Source: Bacteroidota bacterium (lineage in GTDB: Bacteria; Bacteroidota; Ignavibacteria; Palsa-1295). From it: a DNA stretch of 64,000 nucleotides. The notes beneath the pieces are model-generated. The model did not search any database and had not been told where the DNA came from. It worked only from the letters and a program-made list of their open reading frames with translations. The stretch covers positions 1,315,963 to 1,379,962 of the forward strand of contig JAFDZW010000005.1 in NCBI GenBank assembly GCA_018266755.1. The letters run 5' to 3'. The position numbers were made by a program, and so were the translations under genes. Shown here piece after piece: positions 18,412 to 27,109 of the stretch (position 1 is the first letter of the stretch; every line of letters begins with the position of its first letter).

Positions 18412-18921
18412 ATGTGGGCACACATAGATATTGACGGGCTCGATCCGCAAGCACGGTGGCACTCTCTGCGCGAGAGTCTTACGGGGCTGCTCTCGCCCGC
18501 CGATCATCCGATCACCGTACTTGCGAATGCCGCGGCATTCATTTATGAAACAACAGACCGCCTGAACTGGGCAGGCTTCTATCTGTTCGACGGGTCGCAG
18601 CTCGTCCTCGGACCGTTCTGCGGCAAACCGGCATGCACGTCAATCCGCCTCGGTAACGGAGTGTGCGGAACGGCCGCCGAGCGACGCGAGACCGTCGTCG
18701 TCGCCGACGTCGATGCCTTCCCCGGCCATATCGCCTGCGACGGAGCGTCGCGCTCGGAGATCGTCCTGCCGATGATCGCGGCGGACGGCAAGCTCATCGG
18801 CGTGCTTGACATCGATAGCCCGGAGCTCGACCGATTCGATGAGAACGACCGCCGTGGGCTGGAGCAATTACGCGATGTCGTCGTCGAGCGCCTGGCTGGT
18901 CGGGTGGTGCTGGCAACGTAA
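18412..18921 (+). CDS. msrC: Free methionine-(R)-sulfoxide reductase (GAF domain)
   Basis: The 169-aa single-GAF protein reduces free Met-(R)-O using cysteine chemistry. NWAGFYLFDG and GPFCGKPACTSIRLGNGVCGTAA supply three of the conserved cysteines (two in CGKPAC and one in GVCG), and HIACDGASRSEIVLPM supplies the catalytic-region Cys and the SEIV motif. The GVLDIDSP strand closes the domain. Length matches the family. It is a cytosolic thiol-dependent repair enzyme. The gene is followed by 103 bp before the mutase gene; co-transcription is possible but not shown. Confidence 0.87.
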   Translation: MWAHIDIDGLDPQARWHSLRESLTGLLSPADHPITVLANAAAFIYETTDRLNWAGFYLFDGSQLVLGPFCGKPACTSIRLGNGVCGTAAERRETVVVADVDAFPGHIACDGASRSEIVLPMIAADGKLIGVLDIDSPELDRFDENDRRGLEQLRDVVVERLAGRVVLAT

Positions 18922-19024
18922 TGGTATGCAATGACACCCAGAATCCCATCTCTCCTGCCCGCAACCTTCCCCAACCCCTTCTCGTTTTATGGCCTACGCC
19001 AATTTTCCACTCTGACAGAGACCT

Positions 19025-20719
19025 ATGAAGAACGGGACTGCGACGAACGGACAGACGGGATTTGAACACTCTCCGGAATACCTGGAGGCCAAGAGCCGCT
19101 GGGAAGCGCGCAATGCAAAAGGCCAAACGACCGGCTGGAAGCACACGACGCTTTCCGGCAAGGCGCTCGATACGATGTACTTGCCGACCGACGGCTCGCC
19201 GAGCCAGTACATGGAGAAGCTCGGTTTCCCGGGCGAGTACCCGTACACTCGTGGCATCCATCCGAACGGCTACCGCGGAAAGGTCTGGACGATGCGCCAG
19301 TTCGCGGGCTTCGGATCGCCCGAGGACACCAATGCCCGCTTCAAGTATCTGCTCGCGCACGGGCAGACCGGTCTGTCCACCGCATTCGATCTGCCGACGC
19401 TGATGGGCCGCGACGCCGACAGCCCCTGGAGCGAAGGCGAGGTCGGTATCTGTGGCGTAGCGATCAGCTCGCTCAAGGACATGGAGCGACTCTTTGACGG
19501 TATCCCGCTCGGTGAGGTCTCGACGTCGATGACGATCAACTCGCCGGCTGCGATGATCTTCGCGTACTATCTCTGCGTCGCTGAAAAGCAAGGTGTTCCA
19601 TTCGCCAACTTGCGCGGCACGTTGCAAAATGACATTTTGAAAGAGTACATCGCGCAGAAGGAGTTCATCTATCCGCCGCATCCGTCGATGCGCATTATTA
19701 CGGATATGATCGAGTACTGCACGAAGGAAGTGCCACAATGGAATCCGGTCTCGGTGTCGGGGTATCACATTCGCGAAGCAGGTTCGACGGCTGCACAAGA
19801 ACTTGCATTCACGCTTGCCGACGGATTTGCGTACGTCGAGGCGTGTATCGAGCGCGGAATGGATGTCGACTCGTTCGCTCCGCGCATCTCGCACTTCTTT
19901 AATTCGCACATCGACTTCTTCGAAGAGATCGCAAAGCTCCGAGCCGCACGCCGCATCTACGCCAAGCGTATGCGCGAAAAGTATGGCGCGAAGAACCCGA
20001 AATCCTGGACGCTGCGCTTCCATACGCAGACCGCCGGTTGCTCGCTCACGGCACAGCAGCCCGAGAACAACATCGTCCGTACCGCATTCGAAGCGCTCGC
20101 CGGTGTGCTTGGCGGCACACAGTCGTTGCACACGAACTCGATGGACGAAACGCTCGCCCTGCCGAGCGAAAAGGCCGTGAAGATCGCGCTGCGCACGCAG
20201 CAGATCCTCGCCTACGAGACGGGCGTGATCAATACCGTCGATCCACTAGGCGGTTCGTATTTCGTCGAAGCCGAAACCGACCGCCTCGAGGCCGAAGCAA
20301 ATGCGTACTTCGATAAGATCGATGCTCTCGGCGGCGTGATTAATGCCATCGAAGCAGGCTTCTTCCAGCGTGAGATCGCCGATGCCTCATACCGCTATCA
20401 GCTCGAACTCGACAAGAAGGAGAAGTACATTGTCGGCGTGAACGAATTCGTCGAAGAGCACGAGACGATCGACATCCCGATCCTGCAGATCTCGCCCGAA
20501 GTCGAGCGCAAGCAGGTCCGCGAACTCAAGGAGCTTCGCGCAAACCGCTCGCAGGCCGATGCCGATGCATCGATCGCCGAGATCACCGAAGCAGGGTTCG
20601 GCCACACGAACCTCATGCCCGTCCTGATGAAGGCGGCACGCAACTACGTCACGCTCGGCGAGATGATCGACGCACTGAAAGTGCCGTTCGGCGAGTATGT
20701 CGAGTCGGTCGTATTCTAA
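19025..20719 (+). CDS. icmA: B12-dependent acyl-CoA mutase large subunit, isobutyryl-CoA mutase type
   Basis: The 564-aa TIM-barrel subunit of the methylmalonyl/isobutyryl-CoA mutase family has no B12-binding domain, which must come from a separate small subunit outside the window. Two specificity residues can be read. TMRQFAGF gives Phe93, where methylmalonyl-CoA mutase has Tyr89. [12 protein letters not shown] gives Gln211, where methylmalonyl-CoA mutase has the carboxylate-binding Arg207. The 118-residue spacing is the same as between the known pairs. Phe/Gln is the isobutyryl-CoA mutase combination, interconverting isobutyryl- and n-butyryl-CoA. A pivalyl-CoA-type activity cannot be excluded. 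A toxin-antitoxin pair follows by 18 bp. Confidence 0.8.
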   Translation: MKNGTATNGQTGFEHSPEYLEAKSRWEARNAKGQTTGWKHTTLSGKALDTMYLPTDGSPSQYMEKLGFPGEYPYTRGIHPNGYRGKVWTMRQFAGFGSPEDTNARFKYLLAHGQTGLSTAFDLPTLMGRDADSPWSEGEVGICGVAISSLKDMERLFDGIPLGEVSTSMTINSPAAMIFAYYLCVAEKQGVPFANLRGTLQNDILKEYIAQKEFIYPPHPSMRIITDMIEYCTKEVPQWNPVSVSGYHIREAGSTAAQELAFTLADGFAYVEACIERGMDVDSFAPRISHFFNSHIDFFEEIAKLRAARRIYAKRMREKYGAKNPKSWTLRFHTQTAGCSLTAQQPENNIVRTAFEALAGVLGGTQSLHTNSMDETLALPSEKAVKIALRTQQILAYETGVINTVDPLGGSYFVEAETDRLEAEANAYFDKIDALGGVINAIEAGFFQREIADASYRYQLELDKKEKYIVGVNEFVEEHETIDIPILQISPEVERKQVRELKELRANRSQADADASIAEITEAGFGHTNLMPVLMKAARNYVTLGEMIDALKVPFGEYVESVVF

Positions 20720-20737
20720 CTACGGAGACAAAGAGAA

Positions 20738-20950
20738 ATGCACATCCAATTTGTCACAGACGCAGCCGGGAAGCAGCAAGCCGTACAGATTCCCATCCGG
20801 GAATGGAAGCAGTACGAAAAAGAACTGACGCAGCTTAAGCGAAAGGTTCAGCTCCTGACAGACCTGAAAGCCGCAGCGCGAGAGGTACGTCAGATCGAGG
20901 CTGGGAAATCAAGGGGCAAACTCCTGAAGAATCTTCTTGATGAGCTATAA
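20738..20950 (+). CDS. Small antitoxin-like protein
   Basis: The 70-aa charged protein has an N-terminal beta segment (MHIQFVTDAAGKQQAVQIPI) followed by a long basic/acidic helix. It starts at ATG 20738 behind a GGAGAC motif. It overlaps the RelE/ParE-like gene by 11 bp in another frame, the classic antitoxin-first arrangement with translational coupling. It is assigned as antitoxin from position and size; no named antitoxin family is recognised with certainty. Such proteins neutralise the toxin and often repress their own promoter. Confidence 0.7.
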   Translation: MHIQFVTDAAGKQQAVQIPIREWKQYEKELTQLKRKVQLLTDLKAAAREVRQIEAGKSRGKLLKNLLDEL

Positions 20951-21266
20951 GGTCGTTGCAACGGCCCGTTTCGAGAAGATGGCAAAGCGCCTTGCCAAGA
21001 AATTTCCATCGCTCATAAGCGACCTCACTTCACTGCTCCGGGTTCTTTCTGCGACTCCGGCTCACGGAACTCCGCTCGGTAAGAATGTTGATAAGATCAG
21101 GCTTGCGATTGCGAGCAAGGGAAAAGGCAAAAGTGGAGGAACACGAGTAATCTCGTATGTACACATCTCTGCTGAAACCGTATATCTTCTTGCGATCTAC
21201 GACAAATCAGAAGTTGCCGCAATTTCGGACCGGGAGATCCTTCGTATGCTCGGGGACTTACCATGA
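20940..21266 (+). CDS. RelE/ParE superfamily toxin-like protein
   Basis: The 108-aa basic protein shows the compact RelE/ParE fold pattern: N-terminal YKVVATARFEKMAKRLAKKF, a central GTPLGKNVDKIRLAI strand, GGTRVISYVHI, then VYLLAIYDKSE and a short C-terminal helix. ATG 20940 overlaps the end of the antitoxin gene; a TTG one codon earlier is less likely. Family members either cleave ribosome-bound mRNA or poison gyrase, and the sequence alone does not decide which. The pair sits immediately after the mutase gene and just before the UbiA operon. Confidence 0.75.
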   Translation: MSYKVVATARFEKMAKRLAKKFPSLISDLTSLLRVLSATPAHGTPLGKNVDKIRLAIASKGKGKSGGTRVISYVHISAETVYLLAIYDKSEVAAISDREILRMLGDLP

Positions 21267-21326
21267 CAGAGGGTAAAATTCCGCCCCTCATACACCATGA
21301 CCATGCTTCGCGGTATCTTTGAATAG

Positions 21327-22211
21327 ATGACAATTACATCCTACATCAAGCTCCTGCGGCCGAAGCAGTGGATCAAGAACCTCTTCGTCTTTGCGGCGCT
21401 TGTCTTTAGCCACCATTTGTTCGATTGGGACTTCGTCCAGCTATCGCTGTGGGCGTTCGTCCTCTTCAGTGCGACAGCAAGCACGATCTACATCGTCAAC
21501 GACATCGTCGACCGCGACCGTGACCGCGCACATCCCAAAAAACGGCATCGGCCGATTGCCAGCGGGGTGATCTCTGTTCCCAGTGCGATCTCGACGGCAA
21601 TCATCGTCCTCGGTGTCGTCATCCCAAGTGCGCTCAATCTCCCGTTCAAGTTCGGCATGTGCCTTGCGATCTATTTCGTGATGAACCTCTCGTACAGCCT
21701 TTTCCTCAAAGAGGTCGTACTGATCGACGTGTTTGTCATTGCGATCGGATTTATGCTGCGCGTGGTCGGCGGCGCGTTCGTGATCGGCGTACCGATCAGC
21801 TCGTGGCTCATCCTGACGACGATGTTCCTCTCGCTGTTCCTCGGCGTGGCAAAGCGACGCGGCGAACTCGTGATGCTCGAAGCGAAAGGCGAAACAGCGA
21901 GCACCAGGAAGGTGCTCGAACACTACAGCATCGAGTTCACCGAACAGTTGCTGACGATCTGCGCGTCCGGGTTCGTCATCAGCTATGCGCTCTATACGGT
22001 CAGCGACCGCACCGTCAAGATATTCGGGACCGAGAATCTGATCTTTACGACGCCATTTGTCCTCTTCGGTGTCTTTCGGTATCTCTATCTGCTGCACAAG
22101 AAGAACCTCGGCGAAAACCCGACCGAGATCGTGCTGACGGATATTCCGATGATCCTGAACTTTGTCGCGTACGCGGCTTCGATGTTCGTCATCATTTACA
22201 TGCACTCGTAA
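21327..22211 (+). CDS. UbiA-family prenyl-phosphate phosphoribosyltransferase-like protein
   Basis: This 294-aa protein has about eight membrane helices. The first Asp-rich motif is NDIVDRDRDRAHPKKRHRPIASG, a close match to decaprenyl-phosphate 5-phosphoribosyltransferase (mycobacterial Rv3806c type) rather than to quinone prenyltransferases. RPKQWIKNLFVFAALVFS at the N-terminus also fits that subfamily. The reaction would attach 5-phosphoribose from PRPP to a polyprenyl phosphate, giving a lipid-linked pentose donor at the membrane. It is the first gene of a tight three-gene unit with two GT-C membrane proteins, supporting a glycosyl-donor role. The eventual sugar and acceptor are unknown. 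Confidence 0.82.
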   Translation: MTITSYIKLLRPKQWIKNLFVFAALVFSHHLFDWDFVQLSLWAFVLFSATASTIYIVNDIVDRDRDRAHPKKRHRPIASGVISVPSAISTAIIVLGVVIPSALNLPFKFGMCLAIYFVMNLSYSLFLKEVVLIDVFVIAIGFMLRVVGGAFVIGVPISSWLILTTMFLSLFLGVAKRRGELVMLEAKGETASTRKVLEHYSIEFTEQLLTICASGFVISYALYTVSDRTVKIFGTENLIFTTPFVLFGVFRYLYLLHKKNLGENPTEIVLTDIPMILNFVAYAASMFVIIYMHS

Positions 22212-22214
22212 CTC

Positions 22215-23807
22215 GTGTTTACCCGTCTGAAGACGGAGTTCATATTCGTTTTGGCGGGCATTGTTCTGCTCGCGGTTCTCTTCATTGCACAGCACCAAGC
22301 GCTCGAACGCAGCGGCGGCACGAACTATGCAGGCGCGATCGGCGTCCCGCTCGACGACGTCTATATCCATTGCCGCTACGCCGAGAATTTGCTTGCAGGG
22401 CACGGCTATTCGTTCAACTCTCCCCAGCAGGTCACGGCCGATACTTCTCCGCTTTGGGTCGTGCTCATCGCCGCCGGCGGCTTGCTAACGCATCATCTGG
22501 ACGTTGTCGCCGTCATCCTGTCGTCTCTTGCCTGGCTGATGCTTGCGCCGGGGGTATTCCGCGTCGCAAGGGATGTATTCTCTCTCGGGAAATACCCATC
22601 CCTGATGGCAGGAATATTCATGTTGCTCAACGGTCGTGCACTGGGTCTGGCAGCGAGTGGGATGGAGACGTCGCTGGCGATCTTGCTGGCACTGGTGAGC
22701 GCCGAGGCACACATCCGATCGCGCGACCGTATGCAGCCGCGAGTGCGAGAAGCGATCATGCTCGGCCTCGGCATCCTCACGCGACCGGAGTTGATGCTAC
22801 TGGCCCTCGTGTGCTTCATCGATTGGTTCGTGCTCTTGGCGAAGCGGAGGATACAATTTGCAGCGCTCTACTCCTATATCACTGCCTTTGCTCCGTTCGC
22901 AGTCACCTATATCGTGCTCCCCCTCGCGATCGAAGGATCGCTGAGCTACCACTCAAGTATCGTTCAAGGCTTTGGATTGCGCTTTCCGCCGGACTTCTAC
23001 TATATTGTGCGCTCATTCTCGATCATTTTCGAGCAATACTTCTACATAGTGCTGTTCGCCATCCCGTTGATAGGTCTTGCCACCCGCGATTCGCAAGACA
23101 CGATTTCGGATCGGCGAAGGACGCTCTTCCATCGCCTCGGCCTTCCGAGACTAACCCCGAGAACAGCCGTGCTGGCTGCCTTCTTCATTAGTCTGCCAGT
23201 GCTACAGTCGGTTGTGGCTCCCCAGTATCGCCACTTCGGCCGGTATGTCTTCGTCTTGATCCCCTTCGCCTGTCTCTGGGTTGCTGCGTTTGCGAGAAAT
23301 CACAGACGGCAACAGGCGACAACTGTTTCTACTGCACGAGACAAGCTCGTTGGAGGGCTGGTGTTGCTCGTGCTCCTCGCGATAGCAAGCCCCGCATCGT
23401 TCAAGTGGATCGGCAACTACGCGGACTCCGTTTCGAATATCAACGACCAGCATCTTGCGGTCGCCGCGTGGGTAGATGCGAACTGCACCGCGAAGGATGT
23501 GATCGCCGCTGACGATGTCGGTGCACTCGGCTTTGTCGCGAAGCGAAACGTCATCGATCTGACGGGACTCGTCAGCCCGGCGATGTATCCGTTGCAACGT
23601 GACCAGCGCGACGTGTGGAAGGCCGCCCGAGCGCAGGGAGCGAACATCTTCATCATCTACACACGGCTCAACCCGAGTTTCTACGAATACGCGAAGGACT
23701 CGCTGGAGCTTGTTCGTTCGTTCACCGTTCGACCGCCGCTCGTTTCCAGCGCCGATACAACGATGAGAATCTTCCGTCTGAAAGGAGGTTCGTATGCCAC
23801 TCGCTGA
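22215..23807 (+). CDS. GT-C type membrane glycosyltransferase, AftB-like
   Basis: The 530-aa polytopic protein starts at GTG 22215, only 3 bp after the UbiA gene. After a first helix it has PLDDVYIHCRYAENLLAGHG, the acidic loop expected of GT-C enzymes and similar in form to arabinofuranosyltransferase AftB ('DDAYI..RY' then 'G.GL.FN'). The last about 110 residues (VAAWVDANCTAKDVIAADDVGALGF onward) form a periplasmic-side soluble domain. It likely uses a polyprenyl-phosphate sugar, consistent with the upstream phosphoribosyltransferase. Sugar identity is inferred from context only. Confidence 0.7.
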   Translation: MFTRLKTEFIFVLAGIVLLAVLFIAQHQALERSGGTNYAGAIGVPLDDVYIHCRYAENLLAGHGYSFNSPQQVTADTSPLWVVLIAAGGLLTHHLDVVAVILSSLAWLMLAPGVFRVARDVFSLGKYPSLMAGIFMLLNGRALGLAASGMETSLAILLALVSAEAHIRSRDRMQPRVREAIMLGLGILTRPELMLLALVCFIDWFVLLAKRRIQFAALYSYITAFAPFAVTYIVLPLAIEGSLSYHSSIVQGFGLRFPPDFYYIVRSFSIIFEQYFYIVLFAIPLIGLATRDSQDTISDRRRTLFHRLGLPRLTPRTAVLAAFFISLPVLQSVVAPQYRHFGRYVFVLIPFACLWVAAFARNHRRQQATTVSTARDKLVGGLVLLVLLAIASPASFKWIGNYADSVSNINDQHLAVAAWVDANCTAKDVIAADDVGALGFVAKRNVIDLTGLVSPAMYPLQRDQRDVWKAARAQGANIFIIYTRLNPSFYEYAKDSLELVRSFTVRPPLVSSADTTMRIFRLKGGSYATR

Positions 23808-25485
23808 ACGCAGACGCCGCCAACTAACCGGCGCGGGGCTCGTGATCGCGACGCTCGCGACACGATTGCCGTTCGCGACGACGATGCTCGCCGAATTCGA
23901 CTCGGTCAACTTTGCGGTAGGCACTGTGCGATATAGTCTGGAGCAAGTAACTCCGCACTTCCCTGGCTACATCCTGCACATTCTCTTTGCGAAGCTGCTG
24001 CTGTTGTTCACCTCCGATACGAATCAGGCGTTCGTTTGGATCAGTATTCTTCTTTCGATCGGTTCAGTACTCTATCTCTGGCGTGCGGCTGCGGTGCTGC
24101 GGGGTGAGCGTGTCGGTCTGATTGCGGCGAGCATCTGGCTCGTGCTTCCGATATTCTGGTACTACGGCCTCGTGGCGACGGCATACGAGTACGAAGCGTT
24201 CTTCGCTAGTGCATTGCTCTATCATGGCCTGCGATTGATGCGCTCGCATACGAACCGTGTTCATTTTTTCGCACTCGTCATCTTGCTCTCGCTTGCCGGG
24301 GCGGCTCGGCAATCGAGCTTGTTGCTCTTCTTCCCGGCCGTGATGTATGCGGCGCTCGTCACCCGTCAGTCGGCAGGCCGCATCCTGCAAGCCATCGGTG
24401 TGTTCGTGCTCGTCACCGGTGTATGGGTCAGCGCGCTGTTCGCATACTGCGGCGGCGTGCTGGTGTACCTACATGCAATGAGTGCCGAGTCGATCTACCG
24501 CTCGCAGTCCTTCCTGTTCGGCAATTCGTTTACCGAGCACCTGGCAATCATGGCGAAATGCCTCGTATATCTCGGAGCCTCGTGTTTCCCATTGATCCTC
24601 GTTACGCTGTATGCGGCGATCAAATACCCGAAGCGTTTGCGAGCGTTCATGATCGAAGCACGCGAGCACGAGAGTTTCCGCATGGTGACCATCGTCGCCG
24701 TCCCCGCGCTTGCATTCTATCTCTTCATCTATTTTATGAAGGGCGGCTATCTGCTCACGCTCATGCCGAGTATCGTTCTGGCCGGGGCCGTGCTCATCGA
24801 CCAACTGTCGATCTGGCATGCGTACGACATCAAGACCGCCCCCGGGAATGCGCTGCTGCTGACACGGCCGATCATCACACGACGAGTCCTCATTCTCACA
24901 TTCCTCGTTGCCGCAGTGAGTATCGCGTGGTTCGTCACACCGTTCCCCGGCAACGATCAGGCGTCGTTCGATCGCGCGTTCGCACACGATGCATTCGGCG
25001 CACGACGCTCCTCGCTCCCGAAACAGCCGGGAGCATTGCGGTACGCGCTCGATCGTGTATTGGCTTTCACATCGCTGCAGTCTGCACGCGAAGGTGATGT
25101 CTTACATTCGACCATGCTTCGTACACTCCGGGACGAAGCCCGCAAAGGAGAAATCACCATCTTGGATACGTGGTGGCATCGGTGGGAGTACTACTATCTT
25201 CCCGGTTCGTTCTCGTACGACATTCGTGACTACGGCGGACGCGATACCATCGCCGTTGGGCGTTCGATCGGCTATCTGCGCACGATGGACTTGCCGCAGG
25301 TGATGATACTGCCGAGTACGTCTTCTGTCTTGCTCGTCATCCCTCGCGAGCATCCTGCCTTCGCTGATCTCGCAGCCCAAGTCCACCTCGAACGCCTTCC
25401 GATATCGGACGGACTGGACATCTGGCGCATTACCGATTCCAGCTTCCACTTGAATTGGAAAAATCGGGTATTCGTCAAGCGATAA
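23794..25485 (+). CDS. GT-C/GT39-like membrane protein
   Basis: The 563-aa protein has about ten membrane helices in its first 380 residues and a soluble C-terminal part. Near the N-terminus, AEFDSVNFAVGTVRY and HFPGYILHILFAKLL resemble the acidic first loop and 'HPPGYP' segment of GT39-like proteins. ATG 23794 is preceded by AAAGGAGG at ideal spacing, the strongest Shine-Dalgarno in the window, and overlaps the previous gene by 14 bp. It is the third gene of the UbiA-GT-GT operon. Specific activity is not predictable. Confidence 0.65.
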   Translation: MPLAERRRRQLTGAGLVIATLATRLPFATTMLAEFDSVNFAVGTVRYSLEQVTPHFPGYILHILFAKLLLLFTSDTNQAFVWISILLSIGSVLYLWRAAAVLRGERVGLIAASIWLVLPIFWYYGLVATAYEYEAFFASALLYHGLRLMRSHTNRVHFFALVILLSLAGAARQSSLLLFFPAVMYAALVTRQSAGRILQAIGVFVLVTGVWVSALFAYCGGVLVYLHAMSAESIYRSQSFLFGNSFTEHLAIMAKCLVYLGASCFPLILVTLYAAIKYPKRLRAFMIEAREHESFRMVTIVAVPALAFYLFIYFMKGGYLLTLMPSIVLAGAVLIDQLSIWHAYDIKTAPGNALLLTRPIITRRVLILTFLVAAVSIAWFVTPFPGNDQASFDRAFAHDAFGARRSSLPKQPGALRYALDRVLAFTSLQSAREGDVLHSTMLRTLRDEARKGEITILDTWWHRWEYYYLPGSFSYDIRDYGGRDTIAVGRSIGYLRTMDLPQVMILPSTSSVLLVIPREHPAFADLAAQVHLERLPISDGLDIWRITDSSFHLNWKNRVFVKR

Positions 25486-25516
25486 AAAAAGCCCGCAACG
25501 CGGAGCGTTACGGGCT
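25484..25516 (-). terminator. Rho-independent terminator of ffs
   Basis: Read leftward, AGCCCGTAACGC-TCC-GCGTTGCGGGCT forms a 12-bp stem with one mismatch, followed at once by seven T residues. It lies 12 bp past the 3' end of the SRP RNA and overlaps the stop codon of the convergent GT39-like gene. Confidence 0.85.
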
Positions 25517-25528
25517 GTGGACAATTGA

Positions 25529-25625
25529 GGTCAAGCGGTCCGCGTCACACTGAAACAATCGCTGAGAGCTGCTACCTTCCGGTCCTGACTCGGTTAGGCG
25601 CGTCTTAGTTGCGCGGGACTTGACC
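25529..25625 (-). ncRNA. ffs: Signal recognition particle RNA, small bacterial type
   Basis: On the minus strand the 97-nt sequence contains the highly conserved apical SRP domain AGTCAGGACCGGAAGGTAGC (the GGAAG tetraloop and symmetric internal loop that bind Ffh). The ends pair as GGTCAAG...CTTGACC to close a long hairpin. Length and layout match the 4.5S-type RNA lacking an Alu domain. It targets ribosomes making membrane proteins to FtsY. A Rho-independent terminator follows downstream, so it is an independent transcription unit. Confidence 0.93.
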
Positions 25626-25724
25626 CCAAACTCTTCAATTCAGGGGCGGTGATAACGCCGGAAGCCGTGCGTTCGTTTCCGACTCCACGTAATCGATAGT
25701 AACTCAGTGCCCGTTCAAAAAGAA

Positions 25725-25807
25725 GTCATCCTGAGCATCGCGAAGGATCCCTGTGGCGGAGCCTCACTGCGTTTGATCGAGGGATTCTTCGCGTTGTTCA
25801 GAATGAC
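25725..25807. repeat. Diverged copy of dispersed repeat A (hairpin form)
   Basis: GTCATCCTGAGCATCGCGAA at one end and the inverted 'GGGATTCTTCGCGTTGTTCA' at the other flank an interior of about 30 bp, the same fold-back plan as 7781-7863. The rest of 25626-25908 shows no gene; it holds the upstream regions of ffs (leftward) and of the MFS gene (rightward). Confidence 0.7.
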
Positions 25808-25908
25808 ATGGTAGATAACGTCTAACACTGTGCCACTCTCCCATCACTTCCCTCGAATCAATTTCCCTCATTCGCTGTATTTACACCTTCGCAACGCGAA
25901 CGATACGT

Positions 25909-27102
25909 ATGTTTAAGAACAAGGCTCTCATCCCGATCTTCATTGTCGTGCTGGTCGATCTGCTCGGCTTTTCGATCATCCTGCCGCTCTTGCCGTTTTA
26001 TGCACTGCAATTTCATGTCAGTTCGGAAGCGATCGGCATGATCGCCGCCGTGTACTCCATCTGCCAGTTCGTTGCCTCGCCGATTCTCGGCTCGATGTCC
26101 GATCGTTTCGGTCGCCGGCCCGTGCTCATCTATTCACAGCTCGGCTCGTTCATCGGGTTTATCCTGCTCGCGCTCGCAGGCAATGTCTGGGTCATTGTGC
26201 TTTCGCGGATCATCGACGGTCTTAGCGGTGGCAATATTACGATCGCGTCGGCGTATGTGGCCGACGTGACCGATCCGAAAGACCGAGCCCATTCGATGGC
26301 GCTCATCGGGATCGCGTTCGGCATGGGCTTTCTGTTCGGTCCGCTCCTCGGCGGCGAACTGGCACATGCCTACGGCACTGCAGCACCGGCGTATGCGGCT
26401 GCGGCGATGGCGCTCACGAGCACGCTGCTCTCGATCTTCTATCTCAAGGAGCCTGCCGTTCATCGAAGCGGAGATCATAAGAAAGGCTTCGCGCAGTACA
26501 CGCAGGCAATCAGCTACTTCAAGATCAAGAATCTGCGCACGATGCTCCTGATCTTCTTTTTCTTCGCGCTGCCGTTCTCGATCTATGTGTCGATGTTCTC
26601 GCTCTACGCACATATCGAACTCAATTTCACGGAGCGCGAGGTCGGACGATTTCTCGCATACGTCGGGTTTCTCGGGATCATTTATCAAGGAGGCGTCATT
26701 CGTCCCCTGGTCAAGAAGATCGGCGAGCTCTCGCTGCTACGCTGGGGGTTGTTGGCAATGGCCGTCGGCTTACTGGGCATTGTGCTGGCCGAGACTTGGC
26801 AGCAGCTCGCCCTCGTCGCACTGGTATTCTCCTTCGGTACGGGCGTCACTCGCGTCGTGCTCTCGAGTTTAGTGAGTCAGTTAGCGCCGCCGGATAAGAA
26901 GGGCGGCGTGATCGGTGTTTCGGCAAGTATCGAAAGCTTCACCCGTATCCTCGGCCCGCTCGTCGGCGGCTGGATTCTCGGGACCATGCACCCGAACTAC
27001 ATTGGATATATCGGCGGCGCCATGGCGCTCGTCGGGTTCTATCTTGCCTTTACCGTCCACCGCGACTCGAAGAAGCTCGAAGCGGAAATGATCGTGGACT
27101 GA
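25909..27102 (+). CDS. MFS transporter, DHA1/TetA-like
   Basis: The 397-aa protein has 12 predicted helices. Motif A is GSMSDRFGRRPVL in the loop after helix 2, and helices 1 and 4 carry VVLVDLLGFSIILPLLPFY and RIIDGLSGGNITIASAYVADVTDPKDR, which are typical of the TetA branch of drug:H+ antiporters. The family exports small hydrophobic compounds across the inner membrane; the substrate cannot be told. The gene is monocistronic: the next gene converges 7 bp beyond its stop. No adjacent regulator is present. Confidence 0.85.
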   Translation: MFKNKALIPIFIVVLVDLLGFSIILPLLPFYALQFHVSSEAIGMIAAVYSICQFVASPILGSMSDRFGRRPVLIYSQLGSFIGFILLALAGNVWVIVLSRIIDGLSGGNITIASAYVADVTDPKDRAHSMALIGIAFGMGFLFGPLLGGELAHAYGTAAPAYAAAAMALTSTLLSIFYLKEPAVHRSGDHKKGFAQYTQAISYFKIKNLRTMLLIFFFFALPFSIYVSMFSLYAHIELNFTEREVGRFLAYVGFLGIIYQGGVIRPLVKKIGELSLLRWGLLAMAVGLLGIVLAETWQQLALVALVFSFGTGVTRVVLSSLVSQLAPPDKKGGVIGVSASIESFTRILGPLVGGWILGTMHPNYIGYIGGAMALVGFYLAFTVHRDSKKLEAEMIVD

Positions 27103-27109
27103 TTCAGAC

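Noticed and set aside
18794-20131. 445-codon minus-strand frame opposite the mutase gene
   Set aside because: It is antisense to a well-matched gene and shows Arg-rich, low-complexity composition without a recognisable family.
21659-23191. 510-codon plus-strand frame overlapping the UbiA and GT genes
   Set aside because: Runs through two genes in another frame and is Arg/Pro-rich shadow sequence.
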